A stretch of 55,725 bases of DNA from assembly GCA_031119395.1 (NCBI GenBank), contig JAVHYA010000029.1:1-55725 (forward strand), read 5' to 3'. Shown in pieces: positions 1 to 10,221 of the stretch. Each line of letters starts with the position of its first letter. Positions within the stretch are counted from its first letter, which is position 1. The stretch comes from Pseudomonadota bacterium. GTDB lineage: Bacteria; Pseudomonadota; Gammaproteobacteria; Burkholderiales; Burkholderiaceae_C. The notes below the pieces were generated by a model. That model did no database searches. It was given only the letters and a program-made list of their open reading frames with translations, and was not told the DNA's origin. A program made the position numbers and the translations under genes.

Positions 1-1133
<1,133 letters not shown>

Positions 1134-1201
1134 CTAGAATGGTCGCTGTGACGATGGTCCTGTGCGCCGCGTACATGTGTCGCTCACTGCCGCCACCACA
1201 G

Positions 1202-2884
1202 ATGTCTCAGCAGCCCCAACTTCCCGCCGCCTTCTCGAGCCGGTTTATTTCATACGCCCAGAACTGGGAAGACGTGATGCTTTGGCGCGCCTTGCGCCAT
1301 GTTTCTCCCGGGTTCTACATCGACGTCGGCGCGCAGTCTCCGGACACTGACTCGGTCACCAGGGCCTTCAGCCTGAGCGGCTGGCGGGGCATCAACATCG
1401 AGCCGCATCCAGCTTATCTGGAGCAGTTGCGAGAGCGACGGCCCAACGACATCAATCTGGGAGTCGCCGTCGGCGCCGTTGCCGGCCGTCTGAGCATGAG
1501 CCTGGTCGATGGCACCGGGCTCTCGACGGGGGATGCGCAATTGATGCAGCAGCATGCGGCCGCCGGTTACACGCTTCGACAGCACGAGGTGGATATCCTG
1601 ACCCTGGCGGACATCTGGCGCCGGTACGTGCCGGCGGGCCAGCATGTTCATTTCCTCAAGGTGGATGTCGAGGGCCTGGAGACAGCCGTGCTGGAAGGCG
1701 CCGATTGGGCCCAGCATCGCCCCTGGATCGTCGTCGTCGAGGCGATGCTTCCGAATGAACAGGTGGAGAGTCATGGGCTATGGGAGCCGCTGCTTCTCGA
1801 TGCGCGCTACGAATACGTCTACGCGGATGGATTGAACCGCTTTTATGTGGCCAAGGAGCACCCGGAGTTGGTGGGCGCATTCCGGTATCCGCCGAACGTG
1901 TTCGACAACCATGTGAGCGTTGCTCTCAGCGAGTACGAGATTCGGTGTGACGCGCAAGCCGAGGCGTTGCAACGCCTGAGCGAGCAGCATGTGCGAGTCA
2001 ATGCGCAGTTGGCCTTGCTCGACCGCAGCCTGCGCGAGGCGCATAGCAGGATCGAAGTGACCGAGGCATCGGGCATTCGGGCTCGTGAGCGTGCCATGGC
2101 GCTGCAAGACCAATTGGAGCTGGAACGTGCCACGTTGCATCGGTCCATCGAGGAGCGTGACCAACTGCTTGCCGAGTCGCGTCACAGGATCGAGTCGGTA
2201 GAGCGAGAGCGGGCGGCGCTCCTGCAATCTCCGTGGTGGCGCGTCACGGGACCCTTCCGCCGCCTGAGCGGGGCGGTGCCTGCGCCCGTTCGTCGCGGTG
2301 TGCGTAGCGCGGCCTTTTGGGTCAGGGCCCCGCACAAGATCCCATCCCGGCTGGCGGCCATTGGCGCGGCACGCGCAGCGCAACGGCGCAACGCGGCGCG
2401 TCCGCCCTTGAATCTGTACCCGTTCGAGATGCCGGGGCGCCCTGCCGAGCCCCCGGCGTCCGAACCGGTCGCTTCGATACGCGATCGTGCCTCCGCCATT
2501 CAATGGTGCGTCGATGTACTGCGTGGTCATCCCGAAGTGCGACGACGTTTTCCTCAAGCCCTTTCGCACCCTGAGCTCGGATTTGCGCAGTGGGTGCGGG
2601 GCGAGGGCGGCGTGCAATTTCGCCTCGATCCCGAAGCCTGCTCGCAGGTGCTGGATGTTCTCGTCTCCGGGCCGGCCGAGCGTGTTCGGACCTACCTGCA
2701 GTCGCGCCCCGACGTATTGGCCTCATTTCCGGACGGCCTTCGGGTGGAGGGGCAGGATGCGATCTATCGCTGGTTTGCCAACTTCGGCTGTGCTGAAAGT
2801 GGGCTCACGATGGGCGAAGTGCTTTGGGCACTGATGCTCGAACGCGAAGACGCGATGGATGCGCGCGGAGCACAGGCTCGATGA
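1202..2884 (+). CDS. FkbM-family methyltransferase with coiled coil and repeated C-terminal helical domain
   Basis: About 560 residues. Residues 15-240 are an FkbM-type SAM methyltransferase: ID-V-GA near residue 40 (motif I), NIEPHP after it, and the family hallmark KVDVEGLE near 153. Residues about 240-340 are charged heptad-like helix (coiled coil), ending in SPWWRVTGPFRRL, a linker seen in many polysaccharide proteins. Residues about 430-560 hold two related units with the pattern [HR]P-[ED]-V...FP...W...G...E. FkbM enzymes O-methylate sugars or polyketides; here a glycan substrate is inferred from context. I chose ATG 1202 because the open frame upstream (from 1007) encodes low-complexity residues unlike the family. 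Its stop overlaps the next start (ATGA), so the two are translationally coupled. A role as chain terminator or ruler is a hypothesis. Confidence 0.85.
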   Translation: MSQQPQLPAAFSSRFISYAQNWEDVMLWRALRHVSPGFYIDVGAQSPDTDSVTRAFSLSGWRGINIEPHPAYLEQLRERRPNDINLGVAVGAVAGRLSMSLVDGTGLSTGDAQLMQQHAAAGYTLRQHEVDILTLADIWRRYVPAGQHVHFLKVDVEGLETAVLEGADWAQHRPWIVVVEAMLPNEQVESHGLWEPLLLDARYEYVYADGLNRFYVAKEHPELVGAFRYPPNVFDNHVSVALSEYEIRCDAQAEALQRLSEQHVRVNAQLALLDRSLREAHSRIEVTEASGIRARERAMALQDQLELERATLHRSIEERDQLLAESRHRIESVERERAALLQSPWWRVTGPFRRLSGAVPAPVRRGVRSAAFWVRAPHKIPSRLAAIGAARAAQRRNAARPPLNLYPFEMPGRPAEPPASEPVASIRDRASAIQWCVDVLRGHPEVRRRFPQALSHPELGFAQWVRGEGGVQFRLDPEACSQVLDVLVSGPAERVRTYLQSRPDVLASFPDGLRVEGQDAIYRWFANFGCAESGLTMGEVLWALMLEREDAMDARGAQAR

Positions 2885-4017
2885 CGGGGAGCAGCAAGCC
2901 GCGTCTTGCGCTGGACACCTACGTGCTGGCGCAAGGCATCAAGACCGGCGTCTACAGGGTCTGTGACGAACTGTTCCCGAGGCTCATGAAGTCGCCTCGC
3001 ATCAACGGTTGCCTGTATTTCCGCGACGGCACGGCTCAGCACGAATTGACCTTGCGACAGAAGATGCCCGGCCCGCTTTGCAACGCCGCCGGCGAGGGCC
3101 CGGGAGGCGGCGCGGACATCGTGCTGTCCCCTTTTGGCGTAGCGCCCCCCGAATGGTTGGCCGATCGCCGCGTGCTGCGCGCGCACATCATCTACGACCT
3201 GATTGCTATTCACCACCCTGAGTACTTCACCGAAGCAGGAGCTGCCGAAGTCAAGAGGATCATGGATTCGCTCGAGCGCGACATGATCGTCTTCGCCATT
3301 TCGGAGTGCACCAAGCGCGACCTGCTGGCCTACCGGCCCGATCTGGAGCCGGATCGGATCGTCGTCATTCCCCTGGCCGCCGGCGACGGTTTTCGGCCCG
3401 AGTCTGAAGAGCGTGCCGGCATTTCGGTGCGGGAGAAGTACGGAATACCCGCGAATGTCCCTTACCTGCTGAGCCTCGCGACGCTGGAAGTCCGCAAGAA
3501 CATGGATGTCATGGTGCGCGCTTTTGCGCTGCACCTGGAGTCGGATCCGGACAGCAATCTTCACCTCGTGCTTGCCGGCATGTCTGGCTGGAAACTCGAC
3601 GGCCTTCGTAGCGCACTGGCTTCGGTCCGCCGTTGGCGACATCGGATCATCTTGACCGGTTTCGTCGAGGACCAGGATCTCTCCGCGCTCTACAGTCAGT
3701 CACTCGCCTTTTGTTATCTGTCCAGGTACGAGGGCTTTGGCTTGCCTCCGCTGGAAGCGATGGCGTGCGGCGTACCTGTCATCTGCGCCGACAACTCCTC
3801 ACTGCCAGAGGTCGTGGGAAATGCGGGCATGTTGGTGGATGCAAACGATGCGTCGGGAGTTGCCGCGGCAATCGAGCAACTCAAGAGCTCGCCGTCATTG
3901 CGGCAGGACTTGTCACGCTCCGGTCTGCTGCGGGCCCAGGCCTTTTCCTGGGAGCGCTGCACCGATCTGATAATTGATACTTTGGTACTAGAATTCGAGC
4001 GGCGTGCGTCCGTCTGA
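2881..4017 (+). CDS. Glycosyltransferase family 4 (group 1)
   Basis: A 378-residue GT-B fold retaining glycosyltransferase. The C-terminal nucleotide-sugar domain is clear: LATLEVRKN near residue 198 starts the donor site and the E-x7-E motif appears as YEGFGLPPLEAMACG near 280. Such enzymes add a sugar (often mannose or another hexose) from a nucleotide donor at the cytosolic face of the membrane; GDP-mannose or GDP-fucose made by neighbours is a plausible donor, but this is inference. The start ATG lies inside the stop of the FkbM gene (ATGA overlap), and fcl follows 29 bases later, so the three genes form one unit. No membrane segment is visible. Confidence 0.92.
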   Translation: MTGSSKPRLALDTYVLAQGIKTGVYRVCDELFPRLMKSPRINGCLYFRDGTAQHELTLRQKMPGPLCNAAGEGPGGGADIVLSPFGVAPPEWLADRRVLRAHIIYDLIAIHHPEYFTEAGAAEVKRIMDSLERDMIVFAISECTKRDLLAYRPDLEPDRIVVIPLAAGDGFRPESEERAGISVREKYGIPANVPYLLSLATLEVRKNMDVMVRAFALHLESDPDSNLHLVLAGMSGWKLDGLRSALASVRRWRHRIILTGFVEDQDLSALYSQSLAFCYLSRYEGFGLPPLEAMACGVPVICADNSSLPEVVGNAGMLVDANDASGVAAAIEQLKSSPSLRQDLSRSGLLRAQAFSWERCTDLIIDTLVLEFERRASV

Positions 4018-4046
4018 TTCGCCGTGTCCACCAGGAAACCACATTC

Positions 4047-5012
4047 ATGAGCAAAGTATTTGTAGCGGGTCACCGCGGTCTGGTGGGCTCCGCCACCCTG
4101 AAGGCGCTGGGTTCGCAGGCCGACGTCGTGCCGATCGTCCGAACGCATTCGGAATTGGACTTGGCAGATCGACAAGCCACGCTTGCGTTCTTCGAGCAGG
4201 AACGGCCCGATCAGGTCGTCATGTGCGCCGCGAAGGTGGGCGGCATCTTGGCCAACGCCAGCCTGCCGGTGGACTTTCTTCACGACAATCTGGCCATTCA
4301 GCTGAGCGTCTTCGAGGCGGCGCATGCGGTGGGCGTCAAGCGCATGATCTTCCTGGGCTCTTCGTGCATTTACCCGCGGGACTGCCCGCAGCCGATCAAG
4401 GAAGACTATCTGCTCACCGGCCCTTTGGAGGCCACCAATCGTCCCTACGCCCTGGCAAAGATCGCGGGGGTCGAAGCGTGCTGGTCCTACAACCGTCAGT
4501 TCGGCACGCAGTATCTGGCACTGATGCCGACCAACATGTACGGCCCCGGCGACAACTATCACCCGGAGCACTCTCACGTGATGCCTGCACTGCTTCGGCG
4601 CTTCCACGAGGCCAAGGCGCGTGGCGACGAGTCGGTCGTGGTGTGGGGTTCGGGGCGCCCGCGACGCGAGTTCATGTATTCGTCCGACCTGGGCGAGGCG
4701 ATCGCATTTCTGCTGGCGCTGCCCGACGACCGGTTTGCCCAGTTGATCCGGCCGGAGATGGCGCCGCTGATCAATGTGGGTGTGGGCGAGGACATCACCA
4801 TCGGCGAACTCGCTGAGCTCGTGAAGAAGACCGTGGGGTACGGCGGCCGTCTGGAGTTCGATGCCAGCAAGCCCGACGGAACGCCCCGCAAGCTGATGGA
4901 TGTGTCGCGTCTGCACGCTTTGGGCTGGCGCGCCCGTACGCAACTCGAGGAAGGGCTGCGCAGTGCCTATGAGGACTTTCTGCGCCACTCTGCAAGCAGC
5001 AGCGCGGCCTGA
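4047..5012 (+). CDS. fcl: GDP-L-fucose synthase
   Basis: A 321-residue, full-length GDP-4-keto-6-deoxy-D-mannose 3,5-epimerase/4-reductase that completes GDP-L-fucose synthesis with NADPH. Visible family features are the N-terminal G8-x-x-G11-x-x-G14 (GHRGLVG), the GSSCIYP segment with the catalytic Ser and Cys, Tyr134-x-x-x-Lys138 (YALAK), and NYHPEHSHVMP with the catalytic His. The ATG at 4047 gives the canonical N-terminus MSKVFVAGHRG. It sits last in the plus-strand trio FkbM-GT4-fcl and converges with the glycosyltransferase gene that ends at 5031. Symbol synonyms are wcaG/fcl. Confidence 0.96.
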   Translation: MSKVFVAGHRGLVGSATLKALGSQADVVPIVRTHSELDLADRQATLAFFEQERPDQVVMCAAKVGGILANASLPVDFLHDNLAIQLSVFEAAHAVGVKRMIFLGSSCIYPRDCPQPIKEDYLLTGPLEATNRPYALAKIAGVEACWSYNRQFGTQYLALMPTNMYGPGDNYHPEHSHVMPALLRRFHEAKARGDESVVVWGSGRPRREFMYSSDLGEAIAFLLALPDDRFAQLIRPEMAPLINVGVGEDITIGELAELVKKTVGYGGRLEFDASKPDGTPRKLMDVSRLHALGWRARTQLEEGLRSAYEDFLRHSASSSAA

Positions 5013-5030
5013 AGTGCTCGGCAGGGGGGC

Positions 5031-6749
5031 CTAGGCCAGGCTGTTCATGCGCTCGCGGTAGGTATCGACCAGCGCTGCCGAGCAGAAGTAGTCCATCACT
5101 CGCCGTTGGGCGACCTTGGCCTTGGCGAGCGCGCGGGGCCGGTCTGCATGAACGTTCCTCAGGTGCTGCGCGAGTGAGTCGACCTGCGGGTCGGCCCAGA
5201 CGTAGCCCGCTGGATAGGGCGCATAGTCGCTCGGCAATTCGACCAGCCGGAAGCTGATCGGATATGCCGCATCGTTCGTCACGAAATCCTCGACGCCGCC
5301 GAAGGGCGTAGAAATCACCGGTACGCCAACGGCCATGGCCTCGACCACGGTCAGACCCAGGCCTTCGGAGCGATGCGGCGATACATAAGCAGTCGCCGAA
5401 GCGATGAGGGCATGCAACTCGGCATCTGGCATCAGTCGGTCGATGATCCGAATGCGAGGATCGTTGGCGGCCGCACGATAGAGGCGGTCGACCTCCTCCA
5501 CCTTTCGGTTCGGATAGGTGACCTTGAAAGTGAGCCGGACCGGCGCGCTCGCATCGGGAAAGGCACGTTCGAAGGCCTCGAGCAGCGCTGCGGGATTCTT
5601 TCGTTCCAGGATGCTGTTGGCGTCGAAGCAATAGACGAAATGGGAGCCCGCGGAAGCGTCGCCCGGCGCGGGCTTCAGTGCGCCCAGATAGGCGAGATAC
5701 GGCGCTACCAGGTGCACCGGCTTGGAAGTGCTCTGTCGCAAGGCCTGGGCAATGAACGGGGTGGGTGCCCAGAACTCGTGAAAGTACGCCATTGCGACCT
5801 GCCATTCGGGCCTCAATGTCGGCAGCTCCCAGTACCAGACGGCGATGTTGTAGCGCCCCCGCAAGAACTCGTCGCCCTGTTCCTTGATCATGACTGGCAG
5901 CGTGTCGCCATTCATGTGAACCAGATTGATTTGTGCGTCGGGACGGTAGGGCGCAAATGTAGGTCCGCCGTCGATGCTCTTCTGGATGGCGAACTCTTTC
6001 TGCTGCGCACGGCACCCCACATTTTGAAAGCCAGCGCGATGCAATCCGTCGAGGTATCCGCGTGCGCTGACACCGAGGCCGGAGACACGGTCGAGGGGCC
6101 CGATGAGGTTGATGCCTGACTGCGGCTCGAGCGGCGCGGCAGGGCGATCCAACGTCTGCTGCCGCTCGACCCGCACCTTGTCCGTGGCTTCGAGTCGCGC
6201 GCGATGGTTGGCTGCCAGACCGCCGGCTTTGCCCAGATGGAGAAAGTGTGTGAGTGGATGGTCGACGAAGCCTTGGAGCGCCGGATTGGAGATCAGGTAT
6301 CTCTGGGCCGAGAACGCACCGGACGCATGCAGCCCGAGAGCTTCACCCATCACCGCATAGTGATAGAGCGCGCAGACCGACTTGAGCTTCTCCTTGCTGA
6401 AGCGGCTTCGATAGAGTGCCGGATCGAAGTAGGCATTCGGGCGACGGCCTTCGGCGTCCCCCAGGTTGACATAGTGAGCCAGCGGCTCGAAGCCCGCGTC
6501 GCGAATGTCGGGGTAGCTCGAGAGGTACCAAGCCTCGTCGAAGAGGCCCAGCTCGGCGATGCGAAGCGCCTGCCGCGCCGCGCTGTGCTCGGCGCCCGCG
6601 CTCATGATGGCGGCCCAATCGAGGCCCATCCGCCGCGCGAATTGCTGTGCGCTCGCACTCAGTGCCCCGAGGAGTTCGGCATAGGCGCCTTGCGATGTCG
6701 CCCGGCTGTGGTCGTCGCTGCGGTCGGTGGGCTCGGCAGACACATTCAT
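5031..6749 (-). CDS. GT4 glycosyltransferase with N-terminal repeats
   Basis: 572 residues. The N-terminal 200 or so carry three related units built on the pattern FD..WYL..YPDI...G..PL.HY...G..EGR.P, a module common at the N-terminus of polysaccharide glycosyltransferases. The rest is GT-B: a donor-site region with SILERKNPAALLEAF and an E-x7-E motif, HRSEGLGLTVVEAMAVG, near residue 460. I chose ATG 6749 because its ATGA overlaps the stop of the upstream minus-strand gene; the open frame continues further upstream but would overlap that gene by 88 bases. It is last in the minus-strand block manC-wzm-wzt-GT2-GT4. Sugar specificity cannot be read from sequence. Confidence 0.9.
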   Translation of the reverse strand: MNVSAEPTDRSDDHSRATSQGAYAELLGALSASAQQFARRMGLDWAAIMSAGAEHSAARQALRIAELGLFDEAWYLSSYPDIRDAGFEPLAHYVNLGDAEGRRPNAYFDPALYRSRFSKEKLKSVCALYHYAVMGEALGLHASGAFSAQRYLISNPALQGFVDHPLTHFLHLGKAGGLAANHRARLEATDKVRVERQQTLDRPAAPLEPQSGINLIGPLDRVSGLGVSARGYLDGLHRAGFQNVGCRAQQKEFAIQKSIDGGPTFAPYRPDAQINLVHMNGDTLPVMIKEQGDEFLRGRYNIAVWYWELPTLRPEWQVAMAYFHEFWAPTPFIAQALRQSTSKPVHLVAPYLAYLGALKPAPGDASAGSHFVYCFDANSILERKNPAALLEAFERAFPDASAPVRLTFKVTYPNRKVEEVDRLYRAAANDPRIRIIDRLMPDAELHALIASATAYVSPHRSEGLGLTVVEAMAVGVPVISTPFGGVEDFVTNDAAYPISFRLVELPSDYAPYPAGYVWADPQVDSLAQHLRNVHADRPRALAKAKVAQRRVMDYFCSAALVDTYRERMNSLA

Positions 6750-8680
6750 TCCTGTGGCACCAGCGGCTCTTCGGCTGACCGGTTCTGAAAATTCTTGTTG
6801 AAGTAGGGATCGCGTCGAACCGCGGCGGACCAACGGCTGAGGAACAGGTCGCGCTCGGGCGAACTGTCGTGCTTCCTCTGGAGGCTGGAGTTGTGGAAGT
6901 GGTACAGCGTCGCCGCCGGGGTGTAGACGATGCGATAGCCCAATGCTTCACACTTGAGACAAAAGTCGACGTCGTTGTAGTCGGTGCGCAGCGCGGGGTC
7001 GAAGCCGCCGACTTTGTCGAACACCTCTTTGCGGTAAGCCATGACCGCCCCGGTCACGCCGCTCCAGTTGCGGTCGATCGACGCCATGCCCACGTACTCG
7101 CTGCCGTCAGCGGGAGCAGCGTGGAATACATGGCCGACGGCTCCCCCATGGCCCAGCACGATGCCCGCATGCTGGAGCGTGCCGTCCCCGAACAGCAGGC
7201 GGCAACCAGCCACCCCCACATCGCGCCTCGCTGCTTGCCCGGCCAATTCCTGAATCCAGTCCGGTGAAATGACTTCGAGGTCGTCGTTGAGCAGCAATGC
7301 AATGCCGGATTCCACGAGCGAAGTGGCGAAATTGGCTTTGTACGCGAACGAGAACGGCGCTCGGGGTGGGCAGGTGCGCGTACTGTGACCGTGCCGATCG
7401 AGCAGGGCGCGCAGCTCCTCGTCCACGGCACCGTCGTCGACCACGATGATGCGGTAATCGCGAGCGCTCGACTTCTCGATGATCGAGCGTACGAAGTGTG
7501 TGGCAAGAGTCACTTCGCCAAGCCCCGGAAGCTCACGCTTCTGCATGCCGCTGAGAATCAGCAGAGTGACGGGCATGGCAGGCTTGGGCCATCTCACATG
7601 CAGGCTGCCGGGCGCTGCCCCGGGCTCGACGCATGCCTGTTCAGCTTCCTGCCTTGCGAAGCGTTCGAGGACGCGGCCGGCGTCAGCCAGCGCGTCCGGC
7701 GCGAAGAAGCCTCCCGGCCGAGATGCTTCGGTTGCGCGCACGTACATGATGTCGTCGACGTGGGCCACGCCGCGGGCATGCGCCGCTGCGTCGAGCAGCA
7801 ATGCGTATTCCGCTGCCTGCGCGTGAAGTCCGGCGGGCTTGGCGATGTTCAGCAGGAGGGCCTTGCGGATGGCGACGAATCGCCCCAGCATGTTGACGGC
7901 CTGCTGGTATTCGGGCGACCAATCGGGTTTGTAGAACGGCGCACCCACTTTGTCGTCCGCGAGCAGGCGGGCTTCGTCGGTATAGACAAGGTCTGCCTCG
8001 TGTCGGTTTCGCGCCTGCTCGCCGACACGTTTCACCAGGTCATCATCCAGCACGTCGCCGGCGGAAACCAGTCCGATGAACACCGTGGTCGCTTGCAGGC
8101 AGGCGGCAAGCAAGTCCTCGGTCTCGTTGACGAACCGCCCGTTTCGTACATGACGGCGAATGCGCCAGTCGACGTCGAGCCATTGCGCAACCTGTGCGTC
8201 CTCGACGCTGTCGCAGCACAGCAGCGTTTCCCAACCGGGATCGGTCTGTCGGAGGATCGACTGCATCGTGCGCTGGAGCCCGATCGGATCATGTCCGTGG
8301 GTCGACACGACGAAACACACGGTCGTCGTGCTCTGCCGCATCTGGCCGAGTTCGAACACGGGCTCCAGGACCGTCTGGCGCGACGACGCGGGATTGCCGA
8401 GCGCCGCCGGATCCAGATCGTCAGGACGTTCGAGCGTCAGCAGGTCTGGGTCCGCCAGCTTCGGGTGCAGGTTGCTTGGCTTGGCTGGCTGCGAAGGTGC
8501 CCACGCCGTGCTGAACTGCGAGAGGCTGCTGGCGTGGCGCGTGGCTGCCTGCAGTCGGGTCAGCAGGCCAGGTGCCAACCTGGCCAACACACCTCGCGCA
8601 ATTCGCTTGAGCGTTTGCTGATTGCGTAAGACGGAGCCGGCGCGAGCAAGGAGCGACCGGACGGGACTATGGCTGGCCAT
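6746..8680 (-). CDS. Two-domain GT2 glycosyltransferase (rhamnosyltransferase-like)
   Basis: 644 residues with two GT-A/GT2 modules. The first begins near residue 117 (TTTVCFVVSTHGHD) and is divergent: SAGDVLDDDLV stands where an acidic metal site is expected. The second half is a better GT2 domain, with RIIVVDDGA, LLLNDDLEV and the acceptor-side YNDVDFCLK motif typical of O-antigen rhamnosyl and related transferases. The N-terminal 100 residues are basic and low in motifs. It lies between wzt and the GT4 gene, overlapping the latter by four bases, with 33 bases to wzt. A paralogous two-domain enzyme is at 13837. Donor and linkage are unknown. Confidence 0.88.
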   Translation of the reverse strand: MASHSPVRSLLARAGSVLRNQQTLKRIARGVLARLAPGLLTRLQAATRHASSLSQFSTAWAPSQPAKPSNLHPKLADPDLLTLERPDDLDPAALGNPASSRQTVLEPVFELGQMRQSTTTVCFVVSTHGHDPIGLQRTMQSILRQTDPGWETLLCCDSVEDAQVAQWLDVDWRIRRHVRNGRFVNETEDLLAACLQATTVFIGLVSAGDVLDDDLVKRVGEQARNRHEADLVYTDEARLLADDKVGAPFYKPDWSPEYQQAVNMLGRFVAIRKALLLNIAKPAGLHAQAAEYALLLDAAAHARGVAHVDDIMYVRATEASRPGGFFAPDALADAGRVLERFARQEAEQACVEPGAAPGSLHVRWPKPAMPVTLLILSGMQKRELPGLGEVTLATHFVRSIIEKSSARDYRIIVVDDGAVDEELRALLDRHGHSTRTCPPRAPFSFAYKANFATSLVESGIALLLNDDLEVISPDWIQELAGQAARRDVGVAGCRLLFGDGTLQHAGIVLGHGGAVGHVFHAAPADGSEYVGMASIDRNWSGVTGAVMAYRKEVFDKVGGFDPALRTDYNDVDFCLKCEALGYRIVYTPAATLYHFHNSSLQRKHDSSPERDLFLSRWSAAVRRDPYFNKNFQNRSAEEPLVPQE

Positions 8681-8713
8681 GAAGGTGGCTGGCTTTCTTC
8701 GACCTGGTGGAGA

Positions 8714-9415
8714 TCAAACTTCTGTCAGTCGGCCATGCTCGAGGCGCACGACGCGATTGCACTCCTTGGCAATGAGTTCGGGCGAATGGGAGGCAAGGAT
8801 CAAAATGCCCGAGCCCGACACCATCTCCTGCATGCGCTGCTCGGCTTTCTCGGTGAATTCGGCATCCCCCACGGAGAGCCATTCGTCCATCAGCAGGATG
8901 TCTGCCTTCACGCTGGTCGAAATCGAGAATGCCAGTCGCATCATCATCCCGGTGGAATAGGTCCGTACCGGCATGTTGAGGTAGTCGCCGAGGCCGCTGA
9001 ACTCGGCGATGGACGGCGTGAGGTTGTCCACCTGTTTCTTGCTCAGGCCCATCACGAGGCCGCGCAGCATGATGTTTTCGTAGCCTGTTGCGTCCGCCTC
9101 CATCCCGAGCGACGGATCGATGAGGCTGGCCACCGTGCCCTGCCGCACGAACTCCCCGGCGCTTGGCTCGTAGATGCCGGCGAGCGTTCGCAGCAGCGTC
9201 GACTTTCCCGCGCCGTTGTGGCCTATGAGGCCAAGCCGGTCGCCGCTGCGCAATTCGAGGTTGATGCCACTGAGCGCCTGGACCACAGCAACACCGGTTT
9301 CCTTGCCGAACCGGCCGCCGGTGACCGAGGCGGCCAGCGTCTTCTTGAACGACGCAGCACCTGCTCCATAGATGGGAAAGTTGACCGAAACGTCTTTGAG
9401 GGAGATTGAAACCAT
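8714..9415 (-). CDS. wzt: Polysaccharide ABC exporter, ATP-binding subunit (short Wzt type)
   Basis: 233 residues: Walker A GHNGAGKST at 65-73, signature YSTGMMMR at 153-160, Walker B ILLMDE at 173-178, switch His near 210. The YSTGM signature and the N-terminal NFPIYG segment place it with exporters of capsule, O-antigen and teichoic acid. It ends right after the nucleotide-binding domain, so it lacks the C-terminal carbohydrate-binding domain (about 150 more residues) that lets some Wzt proteins recognise a finished chain end. ATG 9415 fits the family N-terminus and lies two bases after the permease stop. It would energise export of a lipid-linked glycan through the Wzm partner. Confidence 0.94.
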   Translation of the reverse strand: MVSISLKDVSVNFPIYGAGAASFKKTLAASVTGGRFGKETGVAVVQALSGINLELRSGDRLGLIGHNGAGKSTLLRTLAGIYEPSAGEFVRQGTVASLIDPSLGMEADATGYENIMLRGLVMGLSKKQVDNLTPSIAEFSGLGDYLNMPVRTYSTGMMMRLAFSISTSVKADILLMDEWLSVGDAEFTEKAEQRMQEMVSGSGILILASHSPELIAKECNRVVRLEHGRLTEV

Positions 9416-9417
9416 GG

Positions 9418-10221
9418 CTAGAGCCAGTAGACGACGCGGCGGCGGTACTTGGTGAAGAGGGCGCAGGCCACCAGGAGGCTCACTGCGGTCCAGCCCAGGA
9501 TGCCGTGCCAGTTGTGCATGTCGGCCACGCCACCCATGAGCGGCGTGCGGAGCAGATCGAGCATCTGGGCAAAAGGATTCCACAGGATGTACTTGGCACG
9601 GTCCGGCAAGCTCTCTGGCAGCCAGAACACAGGTGTCAGGAACATCAGCATTTGCATCACGCTGGTCACGATCTGCGTGATGTCACGGAAGCGGGTGCAA
9701 AGCAGGCCCAACGCGAGTCCGATGGCGTGCGCGTTGATCAACATCAGGAGGAAGGCAGGCAGCACCAGCCAGGAGCTGGCATGCAACTGGATGCCAGCCC
9801 ACCAGGCGACGGGGATGTACAGCACGAACTGATGCGCAAAGACGATGATGTTGCGTGACATGCTCCGCCACACGAACAGGCTGATGGGAAAGTAGCCTTG
9901 CTTGAGATAGTTTGCGGAGTTGATGAACGCGTTGCACGAGTCCGTCACCATCGTGGAGAAGAAGCTCCAGAAGATGATGCCCAGTGCGAGGTGAGGAAAG
10001 AACTTCGACAGCTCGGTTCCGAACAGCGAGCTGTAGAGGGGGCCCATGCCGCCGATCATGGCGCCCATGCTCAGCGTGAGCCACAGCGGCCCCAGCATCG
10101 ACCTGCGATAGCGCAGCACGATGTCGAACCAGGCCAGCGTCCACCAGATGTCGGTGCGGCGGGTGCCCTCCCACCAGTCTGCCCATGCGCTGCGATGGAG
10201 ATTGGAATGTGCTTTGATCAT
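9418..10221 (-). CDS. wzm: Polysaccharide ABC exporter, permease subunit
   Basis: 267 residues, ABC-2 type inner-membrane permease. An amphipathic N-terminus (WWEGTRRTDIWWTLAWFDI) is followed by six predicted membrane segments, including GPLWLTLSMGAMIGGMGPLY and VMQMLMFLTPVFWL. It pairs with the ATPase encoded immediately downstream to move lipid-linked polysaccharide from cytosol to periplasm. ATG 10221 overlaps the manC stop by four bases (ATGA). An upstream in-frame start exists but would run into manC. The presence of Wzm/Wzt, with no Wzx flippase or Wzy polymerase seen in the window, says the polymer is completed in the cytosol before export. Confidence 0.94.
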   Translation of the reverse strand: MIKAHSNLHRSAWADWWEGTRRTDIWWTLAWFDIVLRYRRSMLGPLWLTLSMGAMIGGMGPLYSSLFGTELSKFFPHLALGIIFWSFFSTMVTDSCNAFINSANYLKQGYFPISLFVWRSMSRNIIVFAHQFVLYIPVAWWAGIQLHASSWLVLPAFLLMLINAHAIGLALGLLCTRFRDITQIVTSVMQMLMFLTPVFWLPESLPDRAKYILWNPFAQMLDLLRTPLMGGVADMHNWHGILGWTAVSLLVACALFTKYRRRVVYWL

